Of a DNA stretch of 41,266 bases, positions 15,121 through 22,850 are shown piece after piece. Within the stretch, counting starts at the first letter, position 1. The number at the start of each line of letters is the position of its first letter. Origin of the DNA: Patescibacteria group bacterium (GTDB taxonomy: Bacteria; Patescibacteriota; Minisyncoccia; JAHIHE01; JAGLIN01); assembly GCA_029210775.1 (NCBI GenBank), contig JARGGI010000007.1, forward strand, positions 1 through 41,266. Reading direction: 5' to 3'. The notes beneath the pieces were generated by a model. It was not told where the DNA came from. It worked only from the letters and a program-made list of their open reading frames with translations, and did not search any database. Both the position numbers and the translations under genes were made by a program.

Positions 15121-15203
15121 ATTTTCATATTTTTTTCGCAACTGAGTATAATAAATATATATATAAAGCTCCAATTGAAAGAATAGGCTAACGATATAAA
15201 AAC

Positions 15204-15227
15204 AATCGCCAAAGTGGCGATTATTTT
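15204..15227. terminator. Bidirectional terminator at module border
   Basis: AATCGCCA/TGGCGATT with a 3-nt loop, T-runs on both strands. On the minus strand it stands directly after the tRNA-Pro fragment at 15232, in the position a tRNA terminator would have. Confidence 0.85.
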
Positions 15228-15231
15228 TATG

Positions 15232-15246
15232 TGTCGGGGCGCCGAG
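15232..15246 (-). repeat. tRNA-Pro 3'-end fragment, perfect (module border)
   Basis: TGTCGGGGCGCCGAG, identical to 19524-19538. Similarity to the tRNA ends at the same base as in the copy at 10274. Confidence 0.8.
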
Positions 15247-15360
15247 GTATAGTTGGGAACAATTTCCTGGCGACTTGGGCGAGGATTTTGGATAATTGGG
15301 AGAGCCTGCCATTCGGCGGGCGGGAGTTGAGGGAAAGTTGAGGAGGTTGATGAGATAAAA
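15247..15360. repeat. R repeat, full copy 4
   Basis: GTATAGTTGGGAACAA, GGATTTTGGATAATTGG, the CCTGCC stem and GAGGTTGATGAGATAAAA match copy 2 at 10275. The rest of the gap to 15531 contains alternating copies of CTTGAAAC/TTTCAAG-like words and no gene. Confidence 0.75.
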
Positions 15361-15531
15361 AAAGAATAGGGAGATTTAATATATTTGAATAAAAAAATAA
15401 CCAGAAATTAGATTTATGATTTTTCTAATTCTAGCTTTATGATTTATTGTTTCAAGTTTTATGTTTCAAGTTATTTTTTATCATCTCCGTGATTTGTTTT
15501 TTGTGTTTTCTGATGTTGGGATTTCTATCGC

Positions 15532-17490
15532 TTAACTATTCTTCGCCGTTTCCAGATCTTGCAAAATCTGATTCGCTTTTTCTTTTAGCGTTTCCGCGTC
15601 AGGCTGCATGATTTTTTTGTTATACTGGGCATTGACTTGGTTGATGAAAGCATTCATCATATTTTGCGCGGTATTCAGATTGTTGCCGAATTGCTTGTCA
15701 TCATCTGTGCTAATAATAGCTTGATCAACTTTAGTTTCGACGTTTGTCAGTTTTGCGAGTAGCGCGCTCTTTATTCCTGAATCAATGCCTGAACTATCTG
15801 TTAATTCAGATAGCCACTGGATTTCCAGCTTAGAATATTCCACCATACTTATTTTGTCAGCTTTGACTTTCAATTCCGCGGATGAAGTGTTGCCGATGCT
15901 TGTGTCTGTCGTTGATATTGCGGTGACATTGAAAGTATAAACCACATCTTCCATGCCAGCCCAATTTTGCGGGACATTTATTTCAAGAGGCCTGATTTCC
16001 GACATTCCTGGATCTATCGTAATTTGGGTGCTATTAAAAATAACCCAGGACGGCTGAATAGTTGCTGGGTATCCTCTTTGAAAACCAAAGTTTTTGAGTT
16101 CCAAGGAAATATTGTATTCATCGGCTATGTTGCCAAAGTTGGTTATATTAACCGAATAGCTTGCGAAATTTCCCGCGGTTGTTTCGGCGGATTCTGGAGT
16201 AATACTCACTATAACTCCGCGATTTTCCGGAGGTTCGCTAATATCGCCGATTGCCTCAAGGATCGCTGCCACGACATCATTCGCCGTTGGGGAAGTATAG
16301 ACATTTCCGTTAGTGCCTTCTGATATTTCAGCAAAAGCGTCATAAGCGGATTCAGATGATCCAATTATTATGCTGTAAACAATAACGGGGTCAATGCTTT
16401 CTGATGTTGATATGACATCCGCTAAAGTATGCCCGCCTGACCATGGTTCAGGAATGTGCGGAGGCGCGTCTCCCATTATGATAATGGCTTTCGTCACTCC
16501 ATTTCTCCAGCCGCTATTAGCGCTGTTTACTGGATCTTTATCCGGATCTTCCATAGAATGGACGAGCGCTGAATAAACTGATTCAGGTTCATCCGCTCCC
16601 CATCCAAGGCTTAACCCATTAATTGCACTAATAATGGAATCTTTGTCGTTTGAAAATGGCAGATCAAGATTATAGACATAATCGCTTGATCCTCCATATG
16701 GCAATTTAGGATAATCTCTATAATCAGCAATAGCTACCCGGTAATCCAACCCTTCGGAATTCAAAGCTTCAACAATCTCATTAGCCGATACTTTCACTGC
16801 GTCTATGTCATCCCACATACTTCCAGTGGTATCTACGAGGAAAATGAGGTCAAGCTTAGGTTGTATTGGGATTGACTTTTTAATCACCACTACAACAGCG
16901 CCACCCTGAGAATTCATAGCATTTGAAAACTGTGTATTATCATAAGTTATTACGCCATTTGTTCTTCCTGGATCATTAGTAATAATACCAGTAGCCGTAT
17001 ATCCTTTTGCTACAAGGAAGTGTCCGCCATAGGATTGCCCAAGAGGTGCACCAGTTACAGCAACAATAACGGGATGTCCTGCGTCAATTTCTTGCTTAAC
17101 TCTTGCCACTGTCCATCCGCTTGCCTTATAACTATTTGGGAAACCACCATATTCTATAGCTAAAGTTTCAAGTATCGCAATATCTGTATTAGATCCATTA
17201 TAGTCATTTATTGCCTGTGAACTTCCATACTCTTGAAAAAGCCAATCATCAATATCTTTAATTCCTTGATCCGTCGGAATAGTTCCATCATAGAAAGAGT
17301 ATATCATCAGCGAAGATGTTTGTCCGCAATTTTTAGTTTCACTCCAAGTTCCTGGCGGAACTTGTGATTTAAATGGAACATCAAGAGGATTGCTATATGC
17401 TCCGGCTAAACCAGTCAATAGAATCAGTCCCATTACGACAAAAGCCATCGTTCTTAATATCAGTCCCGTACTTCTATTCTTTTCTGTCAT
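15532..17490 (-). CDS. Exported C39-like peptidase / von Willebrand A / FIMAH-like multidomain protein
   Basis: 652 residues from ATG 17490 (MTEKNRSTGLILRT), with GAGGTAAAAG as RBS; the frame is open 19 codons further but without an RBS. A signal peptide (about 11-31) is followed by a Peptidase_C39_2-like domain (about 34-205): nucleophile in NCGQTSS, His in GGHFLVAKGY, Asp in TNDPG. Then a vWA domain (about 210-415) with LIFLVDTTGSMWDD as the metal-binding loop, a beta domain resembling NEW3/CARDB (about 425-545, SYSVNITNFGNIADEYN), and a C-terminal helical part with AFINQVNAQYNKKI typical of FIMAH. Base composition is visibly richer in G+C than neighbouring genes, and the domain set recalls archaeal surface proteins, so transfer is likely. 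Confidence 0.85.
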   Translation of the reverse strand: MTEKNRSTGLILRTMAFVVMGLILLTGLAGAYSNPLDVPFKSQVPPGTWSETKNCGQTSSLMIYSFYDGTIPTDQGIKDIDDWLFQEYGSSQAINDYNGSNTDIAILETLAIEYGGFPNSYKASGWTVARVKQEIDAGHPVIVAVTGAPLGQSYGGHFLVAKGYTATGIITNDPGRTNGVITYDNTQFSNAMNSQGGAVVVVIKKSIPIQPKLDLIFLVDTTGSMWDDIDAVKVSANEIVEALNSEGLDYRVAIADYRDYPKLPYGGSSDYVYNLDLPFSNDKDSIISAINGLSLGWGADEPESVYSALVHSMEDPDKDPVNSANSGWRNGVTKAIIIMGDAPPHIPEPWSGGHTLADVISTSESIDPVIVYSIIIGSSESAYDAFAEISEGTNGNVYTSPTANDVVAAILEAIGDISEPPENRGVIVSITPESAETTAGNFASYSVNITNFGNIADEYNISLELKNFGFQRGYPATIQPSWVIFNSTQITIDPGMSEIRPLEINVPQNWAGMEDVVYTFNVTAISTTDTSIGNTSSAELKVKADKISMVEYSKLEIQWLSELTDSSGIDSGIKSALLAKLTNVETKVDQAIISTDDDKQFGNNLNTAQNMMNAFINQVNAQYNKKIMQPDAETLKEKANQILQDLETAKNS

Positions 17491-17709
17491 CTCTTTTACC
17501 TCATATCTTTTTTCTATATCTCCCAGTTTTATCTTTCGAAAAAACAATTCTTTATTATTTTTTAAAGAACAATTTTCTCCTCATCAAAACAAAAACTGTG
17601 TTCCGCCTGCAAGTTTTTTTATTAAAGATTAAAAAATCATATAGATCTCAACCCTTAAACTTGTAAGCAGAACTGGGATTTTGTTTTAGGAATTAATTTA
17701 TTTTTTAAT

Positions 17710-18348
17710 TTATTTAATCCTAATTGTTGGTTCTACTATTTTTTGCACAATATCACACCCATGTGGAAATCCTGAACCATCATCATATCCTGTTCCGCAA
17801 CTTGAAACAAAAAATAAATATTTTTCTGAAATCAAGTAAGGATATCTACTTGATCCTGCCTCACAAAGATCAAAGTCATTTTTAAATTCTTTAAGATCAA
17901 TATAACCAATTTTATTAGGAATGGCTGTAACAATCCAGACTCCAGAATCTTGAGTTTGCCCATGATATTTAAATTGATATTCAATGCCACTGCTATTTTC
18001 CGAATAATAAGACAGCAGTTCTTCAAAATATTGTTTGCTCTTATTTGTTCCACAATCTTCAGACTTACTTTTTAGTTCTATCGCATTAAATTTGTTCAAT
18101 ATTTTAAATTCGCTTTTTGAAACAGAAAATTTTTGATCATCTTTGACATAGGTAAAAAATTCATTAAAAACATCATCATCAGAAATAATTTCATCATTTT
18201 CATCACCCCCCACTGAATCATCAGTCACTACAGGCACTTGAACCGGAATAACTGGCATTGATTTAATAAAAACAGCCAAGCTTAAAACTAACATGGCGAC
18301 AATTATACTTAATCCTATAAAAATAATTGGCAATTCTTTTTTGAACAT
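17710..18348 (-). CDS. Membrane-anchored extracytoplasmic protein, unknown function
   Basis: 212 residues. N-terminal anchor (about 6-30, LPIIFIGLSIIVAMLVLSLAVF), then an acidic linker (DDSVGGDENDEIISDDD, about 42-58) and an outer domain with five Cys, ending GFPHGCDIVQKIVEPTIRIK. General build (anchor, charged linker, Cys-bearing outer domain) is like 340 and 8292 but without clear sequence similarity. A strong promoter is at 18385-18413. Confidence 0.75.
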   Translation of the reverse strand: MFKKELPIIFIGLSIIVAMLVLSLAVFIKSMPVIPVQVPVVTDDSVGGDENDEIISDDDVFNEFFTYVKDDQKFSVSKSEFKILNKFNAIELKSKSEDCGTNKSKQYFEELLSYYSENSSGIEYQFKYHGQTQDSGVWIVTAIPNKIGYIDLKEFKNDFDLCEAGSSRYPYLISEKYLFFVSSCGTGYDDGSGFPHGCDIVQKIVEPTIRIK

Positions 18349-18384
18349 AGTTTTGTTTTTTATTATTTGTTAATTGTCGATTTA

Positions 18385-18413
18385 AAAATAACAAAAAGCA
18401 AGAAATGTGTCAA
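18385..18413 (-). promoter_or_regulatory. Promoter of the 17710 gene
   Basis: On the minus strand TTGACA (18408-18413), 17 nt, TATTTT (18385-18390), 37 nt upstream of the ATG at 18348. Confidence 0.65.
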
Positions 18414-18528
18414 CTCTCTCCCTTTATTTTTCCATATGTAATATAAAAATTAAACAAGTATGATAGTAAGAGGTGTTGTTTTTTATATAAATTATTGATA
18501 TATTAATCACAAACACGAACAATAATCA

Positions 18529-18658
18529 ATGAGTAGTTTTATGAAATCATACTCATCAATAGCAAAAAACAATATTAATAACTGTCATCATAATTTCTGT
18601 AAGCACCGCGCTTGGAGCAATTTTTTATTTTGCAAATTTGAAAGTAGAGAGAATCTGA
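18529..18658 (+). pseudogene. Remnant of an anchored-protein gene
   Basis: Starts MSSFMKSYSSIAKN, then after a one-base shift near 18571 reads ILITVIIISVSTALGAIFYF and stops at 18656. That is a basic start plus a convincing membrane anchor, as in the anchored proteins of this region, but without an outer domain. Its 3' part overlaps the end of the opposite gene 18625-19239, so the rest was probably lost when that gene was placed here. Confidence 0.5.
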
Positions 18659-19239
18659 TGCATTTTTTCTTCTATAACAAGAGATGTAATAAGATAAACA
18701 TTCGAATTTTTAGAAAAAATATAATAAGTAAATTCAAGTCCGTCTTCTTCTTCGTAAACCTCCATGTTTATTCCAAAAAACTGAATTGCCCCCTTATAAG
18801 AATATTTTGCGCTCCCTTTTTCATATTCTTTTATCCACCAATCTTTAGCAGATAAGTTTTTCTGATTCTCATAAACATAAACCCAAAAACCAGTTTGTGC
18901 CACATCTTTTTTTTCAGGAGTAAAAGAAGCTACTTGCGCCACTGAAGATTCTTCGCCTCCTTGCCATTCATAAGGATATTTCACTTCATATCCATATTTC
19001 TCATTCCTATAAACATTCCAATCCGCGGTTTCATTGGGCGCAGAAGTCGGAACTGGAACATCGTCAGGCGTTGGCGCGGAAATTGTGTTTGGAGTTTGGG
19101 TAAGCGTGGCCGTGACATCAATTGGCGACGGTTTTTTGAGTGATAAAGAATAACAAACCGCCCATAACGCAATACCGATGGAAGTTATAATAATAACCAT
19201 CAACATCGTTTTGGGAATAAATAATTTATCTTTTGACAT
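18625..19239 (-). CDS. Membrane-anchored PsbP-like-fold protein
   Basis: 204 residues. N-terminal anchor (about 11-33), a Pro/Thr-rich linker (about 36-67) and an outer domain starting WNVYRNEKYGYEVKYPYEW, the opening typical of PsbP-related domains common in CPR anchored proteins. It continues through TGFWVYVYENQKNLSAKDWW to the final ILSTFKFAK. There are no cysteines in the outer domain, unlike the 340/8292 pair. Ligand and role are unknown. Start ATG 19239 is clear; its 3' end overlaps a gene remnant on the other strand. Confidence 0.78.
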   Translation of the reverse strand: MSKDKLFIPKTMLMVIIITSIGIALWAVCYSLSLKKPSPIDVTATLTQTPNTISAPTPDDVPVPTSAPNETADWNVYRNEKYGYEVKYPYEWQGGEESSVAQVASFTPEKKDVAQTGFWVYVYENQKNLSAKDWWIKEYEKGSAKYSYKGAIQFFGINMEVYEEEDGLEFTYYIFSKNSNVYLITSLVIEEKMHQILSTFKFAK

Positions 19240-19391
19240 AAGTCTTATTTTAGCGAATTATGACTTGATTTTAGCATAAAAACAAACAACCGACAAAACT
19301 TTTTCATCAAGCATGTAAAGCTGAAAGTCTGCGGGATTTTTTAATGCGCAAAAGGCTTTATGGCTTTGAGACAGAGAATATATAGCCGGCG

Positions 19392-19477
19392 CGCTGAATA
19401 CACAAAAACTCCATTTGAAAAAATGGAGCCAGCACGCTGAATACACAAAAACCCCATTTGAAAAAATGGAGCCAGCG
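19392..19477 (-). terminator. Tandemly duplicated tRNA-Pro terminator
   Basis: Two 43-bp direct units (19392-19434, 19435-19477), each with a CTCCATTT/AAATGG(A/G)G hairpin followed on the minus strand by TTTTTGTG. They lie 50-130 nt past the tRNA 3' end. The gap 19240-19391 contains nothing else recognisable. Confidence 0.8.
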
Positions 19478-19538
19478 CCTAACTTTGTTATAAGTTATAG
19501 GTTGTGAGTTATAAGTTAATATTTGTCGGGGCGCCGAG
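19468..19538 (-). repeat. Parent copy of the tRNA-Pro 3'-end border repeat
   Basis: Partner of 10213-10274. It contains the final 13 bases of tRNA-Pro and the flank up to the terminator. The shorter copies at 13642 and 15232 share only the tRNA part. Confidence 0.85.
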
Positions 19539-19598
19539 ATTCGAACTCGGAGTCCCTTGGTCCCAAACCAAGTGCGTTAGCCGTTACGCTACGCCCCG
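19526..19598 (-). tRNA. tRNA-Pro (anticodon UGG)
   Basis: 73 nt. Acceptor stem CGGGGCG/CGCCCCG with discriminator A, anticodon stem CTTGG/CCAAG enclosing TTTGGGA (anticodon TGG), T-arm CCGAG-TTCGAAT-CTCGG. No CCA is encoded. UGG reads all or most Pro codons. Its 3' end is copied three times to the left. Confidence 0.95.
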
Positions 19599-19613
19599 CG
19601 AAATTACTAATTC

Positions 19614-19642
19614 ATAATATAAGAAAAATCAAAAATAGTCAA
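19614..19642 (-). promoter_or_regulatory. Promoter of tRNA-Pro
   Basis: On the minus strand TTGACT (19637-19642), 17 nt, TATTAT (19614-19619), 15 nt before the tRNA 5' end. Confidence 0.65.
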
Positions 19643-19658
19643 TTTGTTAAATTGAAAA

Positions 19659-19696
19659 GTGACCAATAGAATCTATTTTTAGAATCAAATGGTCAC
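19659..19696. other. Inverted repeat upstream of tRNA-Pro
   Basis: GTGACCA/TGGTCAC perfect 7-bp arms around a 24-nt loop that holds a direct repeat of AGAATC. It may be an operator or the site of a small binding protein; the rest of the gap to 19849 shows nothing further. Confidence 0.4.
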
Positions 19697-19849
19697 CTGT
19701 GCGATAGTAAATTTCCTTTCTATCTTAATAATAACCAAGAAAATCACTAATTTACTAATATAAATGTATAATAAAAAAAGTATTTCGTCAATATTGTGTA
19801 TTGGTAACAAATATTTTACACAAATCTTTTAATACTCTAAAATATAATT

Positions 19850-20374
19850 ATGAATGAATATGTAAAACTCGCAAAAACCTCAATTGAAAACTACATAAAA
19901 ACTGGTAAAATTATTCAAATTCCAAAAAATTTACCAGAAAATTTTTATAATGAGAAAAGAGGAATATTTGTTACAATCTATAAAACAAATCCTGAAAAAA
20001 AATTACGAGGTTGCATTGGAACTATTTCGTCAACAAAAGAAAATATTGCCAAAGAAATCATTGATAACGCAATTTCAGCTGCAACATGCGACTACCGATT
20101 TGATTGCATACAAGAAAACGAACTAAAAAACTTGCAATATGAGGTTAGCATTTTAAATACACCTGAACAAATATATTCAAGTCACGACCTTGATCCAAAA
20201 AAATATGGTGTGATTGTCAAATCAAAAGATGAAAAATCTGGCATTCTTCTTCCTGACATTGAAGGTATTGAAACCCCCGAACAGCAAATTTCAATTGCGT
20301 GCCAGAAAGCAGGGATTGATGTAGAAAAAGAAGAATTTGAACTTTATAGATTTACAGTGAGTAAACATAAATAG
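19850..20374 (+). CDS. amrA: AMMECR1 domain protein (AmmeA-type)
   Basis: 174 residues, essentially the whole AMMECR1 domain. The signature LRGCIGT (about 52-58) is present, followed by DNAISAATCDYRF and YEVSILNTPEQI, and GILLPDIEGIETPEQQI near the C-terminus. In many bacteria and archaea this domain is encoded with Memo-like and radical SAM genes (AmmeMemoRadiSam); neither partner is visible nearby. The molecular activity is not settled; a role in nucleic-acid or cofactor chemistry has been suggested for the family. Confidence 0.88.
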   Translation: MNEYVKLAKTSIENYIKTGKIIQIPKNLPENFYNEKRGIFVTIYKTNPEKKLRGCIGTISSTKENIAKEIIDNAISAATCDYRFDCIQENELKNLQYEVSILNTPEQIYSSHDLDPKKYGVIVKSKDEKSGILLPDIEGIETPEQQISIACQKAGIDVEKEEFELYRFTVSKHK

Positions 20375-20480
20375 TATTTAGTATTAGTTTCAGCATCATT
20401 TCAAACATAATCCTAATATGTGTCAGAATAAACTTCATTCAAAATAACATTACATAGAATAACAATTTATTATAGTGTAA

Positions 20481-22577
20481 ATGATAAAAGAAAAAAACAA
20501 AAAACTTATTGCCCAAGTAATCCCCGCTTCAAAACTACCACAAGACATGGCTCAATTTTTTAGTTATACAGTTCCAAAAAAATTTGAGAACAAAATCAAA
20601 GTAGGAAATATAGTAGAGATATCTCTTAGAAAAAAAAATGCTTTGGGAATGGTTTATAAGCTTCAAAAAGAAAATATTGAGCAATTAAATTACAAATTAA
20701 AAGAGATTAATAAAACATTAGACAATTCAATCAGCATATCTGAAAAACAAATTCAACTGGCAGAATATATATCAAATTATTACTATGCCCCACTAAGTTT
20801 AATTATTAAAACTATAATTCCCACCATTACAAAAAAGGAATCCAGAAAAGATATAGATTTAAATCAAAATTACAGAGTAAAAAAAATAGATGATTCCAAA
20901 AAAGACAAGGCAATAAAATTCATTAAAGATAAAAATGAAATTTTATTTATTCATAATTTACATAATCAAAAACACAGTTTGTATCTTGACCTTATAAAAA
21001 GCATACTCAAAAAAAATGAGCAAGCTCTTGTTTTAATGCCAGAATATTTTGACATATATAACTTTTCCCAATTTTATATAGATTGTTTTACACAAGAAAA
21101 AGTGGCAATTATAAACAGCGAACTTACAAATAATCAATATTTTGAGCAGTGGAAAAAAATCAAAAACGGAGATGCAAAAATAATTATTGGAACAAGACAA
21201 ACAGTTTTTGCTCCATTTCGAAATCTAAAATTAATAATTATAGACGACGAGCAAAATTCAAGCTACAAACAATGGGATCAAAATCCAAGATATCATTGCG
21301 TAACTGTTGCAAAAAAACTGTCAGAAATATGTAAAGCAAAAATTATTCTTTCATCCTCTACTCCATCTGTTGAAAGTTATTACAAAACAACGATTAAGAA
21401 TCATTTGAATATATTTACAAAACTAGCTCCTGACATTTCAAGTAAAACGAAACAAAATGAACAATTAACAAATTTGACTGATTGCACATCATCAGAATTA
21501 TCTCCAATGGATCAAAACAATAATTCTCGAAAAATTTTTCACAAACTTGAAATAATAAATATGGGAGATGAAAGAAAAAGGGGAAACTATTCTGTTTTTT
21601 CTGAAAAATTAAAAAATGACTTAATTGAAAATGTCTATCAAAAAAAACAAGTCATCATTTTTATACCAAGACTTGGTGAAAATACTGTTACAAAATGTAA
21701 CGATTGCAATTTTATAGCAGAGTGTGAAGAATGTAGAAATTCACTAATCAAATATGAAAACCACCTTTATTGCACACACTGCAGAAAAAATATCAATTTA
21801 ATCAAACAATGTCCAAAATGCCAAGGACAAAATATAAAATCTTTCGGATATGGGTCAGAAAATATAGAAAATGAGATTAATAAAATATTTGAAAATAAAA
21901 ACATAAAAATCCAAAGACTTGATAGTGCCAAAGTGTCAGACGGTAATAATCAAACAAAAATATATAAAAATTTTATAAACAGAAAAATTGATATATTAAT
22001 CGGAACTCAAATGGTTTTGAAAAACTGGAACATGAAAAATTTAAGTATCTTTTCCATAATGTTTCCAGAGATTATTTTTTCTCAACCTGATTTCAAATCA
22101 AAAGAAAAATCATTTCAATTTTTAAATTTTATTTCTCAAATTGCAAACGACAAAACGCAAGTTATTATCCAAACAAATGACATAGACAACTTATCATATA
22201 AATTATTAGAAGAAAGGAATAGATTAACTTTTTATCAAAATGAAATTAACAACAGAAAATCTTCACAAACAATTGGCTATCCCCCATTTTCCCAATTAAT
22301 AAAACTGATATATAAAGACCAAAACCTTGAAAAGTGTAAATTCGAATCAGAATCAATGTATAAACTGCTTCAAGAAAAAATATCAAGCGACAAAAATCTA
22401 AAAATCAACTTCGAAATCACCAAACCATTCCCAGCTTCAAGGTTCAAAGAATATGGAAAATATCGATATAATATAATAATAAAATCAATTTGCAAAAAAT
22501 TAGAATTTAGAGATTCTTTGCTAAATCATATAAAAAAAGACTGGATCATTGATATTGACCCAGATGGGGTTTTATAG
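20481..22577 (+). CDS. priA: PriA-like primosomal protein N', degenerate helicase
   Basis: 698 residues, colinear with PriA, which restarts stalled replication forks. The N-terminal DNA-binding part (AQFFSYTVP, VEISLRKKNALGMVY), the segment ALVLMPE...IIIGTRQTVFAPFRNL, the eight zinc cysteines (CNDCNF, CEEC, CTHC, CPKC; about 411-454) and the C-terminal IGYPPFSQL are all recognisable. The ATPase is damaged: the Walker A loop GVTGSGKT is replaced by FIHNLHNQKHS, DEEH is DDEQN, SATPS is SSTPS, and QVAGRAGR is missing (FLNFISQIAN in its place). It therefore probably binds forks and partners without unwinding DNA. Confidence 0.9.
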   Translation: MIKEKNKKLIAQVIPASKLPQDMAQFFSYTVPKKFENKIKVGNIVEISLRKKNALGMVYKLQKENIEQLNYKLKEINKTLDNSISISEKQIQLAEYISNYYYAPLSLIIKTIIPTITKKESRKDIDLNQNYRVKKIDDSKKDKAIKFIKDKNEILFIHNLHNQKHSLYLDLIKSILKKNEQALVLMPEYFDIYNFSQFYIDCFTQEKVAIINSELTNNQYFEQWKKIKNGDAKIIIGTRQTVFAPFRNLKLIIIDDEQNSSYKQWDQNPRYHCVTVAKKLSEICKAKIILSSSTPSVESYYKTTIKNHLNIFTKLAPDISSKTKQNEQLTNLTDCTSSELSPMDQNNNSRKIFHKLEIINMGDERKRGNYSVFSEKLKNDLIENVYQKKQVIIFIPRLGENTVTKCNDCNFIAECEECRNSLIKYENHLYCTHCRKNINLIKQCPKCQGQNIKSFGYGSENIENEINKIFENKNIKIQRLDSAKVSDGNNQTKIYKNFINRKIDILIGTQMVLKNWNMKNLSIFSIMFPEIIFSQPDFKSKEKSFQFLNFISQIANDKTQVIIQTNDIDNLSYKLLEERNRLTFYQNEINNRKSSQTIGYPPFSQLIKLIYKDQNLEKCKFESESMYKLLQEKISSDKNLKINFEITKPFPASRFKEYGKYRYNIIIKSICKKLEFRDSLLNHIKKDWIIDIDPDGVL

Positions 22578-22586
22578 AAACATTGT

Positions 22587-22739
22587 TTATTCTACACCTA
22601 TTTCTATTTCATAAACTCCTTCTTCAACTTCCATAACATTACATTCTACTTTCGTTTCTTTAATCTCGATTATTCCCAATTTAACAAACAGAGATGCTAT
22701 GCCGTAACGTATTTTTGTTATTTGTTTAATTATATCCAT
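22587..22739 (-). CDS. Small protein of 50 residues, unknown function
   Basis: Starts MDIIKQITKIRYGIASLFVK and ends EVEEGVYEIEIGVE. RBS AGAGGTTGGGA lies 3-12 nt upstream of the ATG at 22739, better than that of most genes here. Basic amphipathic start and acidic end, no membrane segment. It converges on priA with 9 nt between the stops. Confidence 0.6.
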   Translation of the reverse strand: MDIIKQITKIRYGIASLFVKLGIIEIKETKVECNVMEVEEGVYEIEIGVE

Positions 22740-22850
22740 TGCTTCCCAACCTCTTTTTCTTTTTATGTTATTATAATTCTATATATTTATCTAATATTTG
22801 TCAAAAAAAACTGGATCGCTTATGCTAAATCCAGATTATTTTATTTAAAA

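Noticed and set aside
15058-15312. Minus-strand open frame with a product related to the one at 10233
   Set aside because: Translation of another R repeat copy plus promoter DNA; composition-driven.
16394-16576. + strand open frame inside the large exported protein gene
   Set aside because: Antisense to a clear coding region with good domain matches; no RBS.
8000-19540. Integron-type gene cassette array
   Set aside because: No integron integrase and no attC-like R-box structures; genes are in both orientations. The tRNA-end border explains the repeats better.
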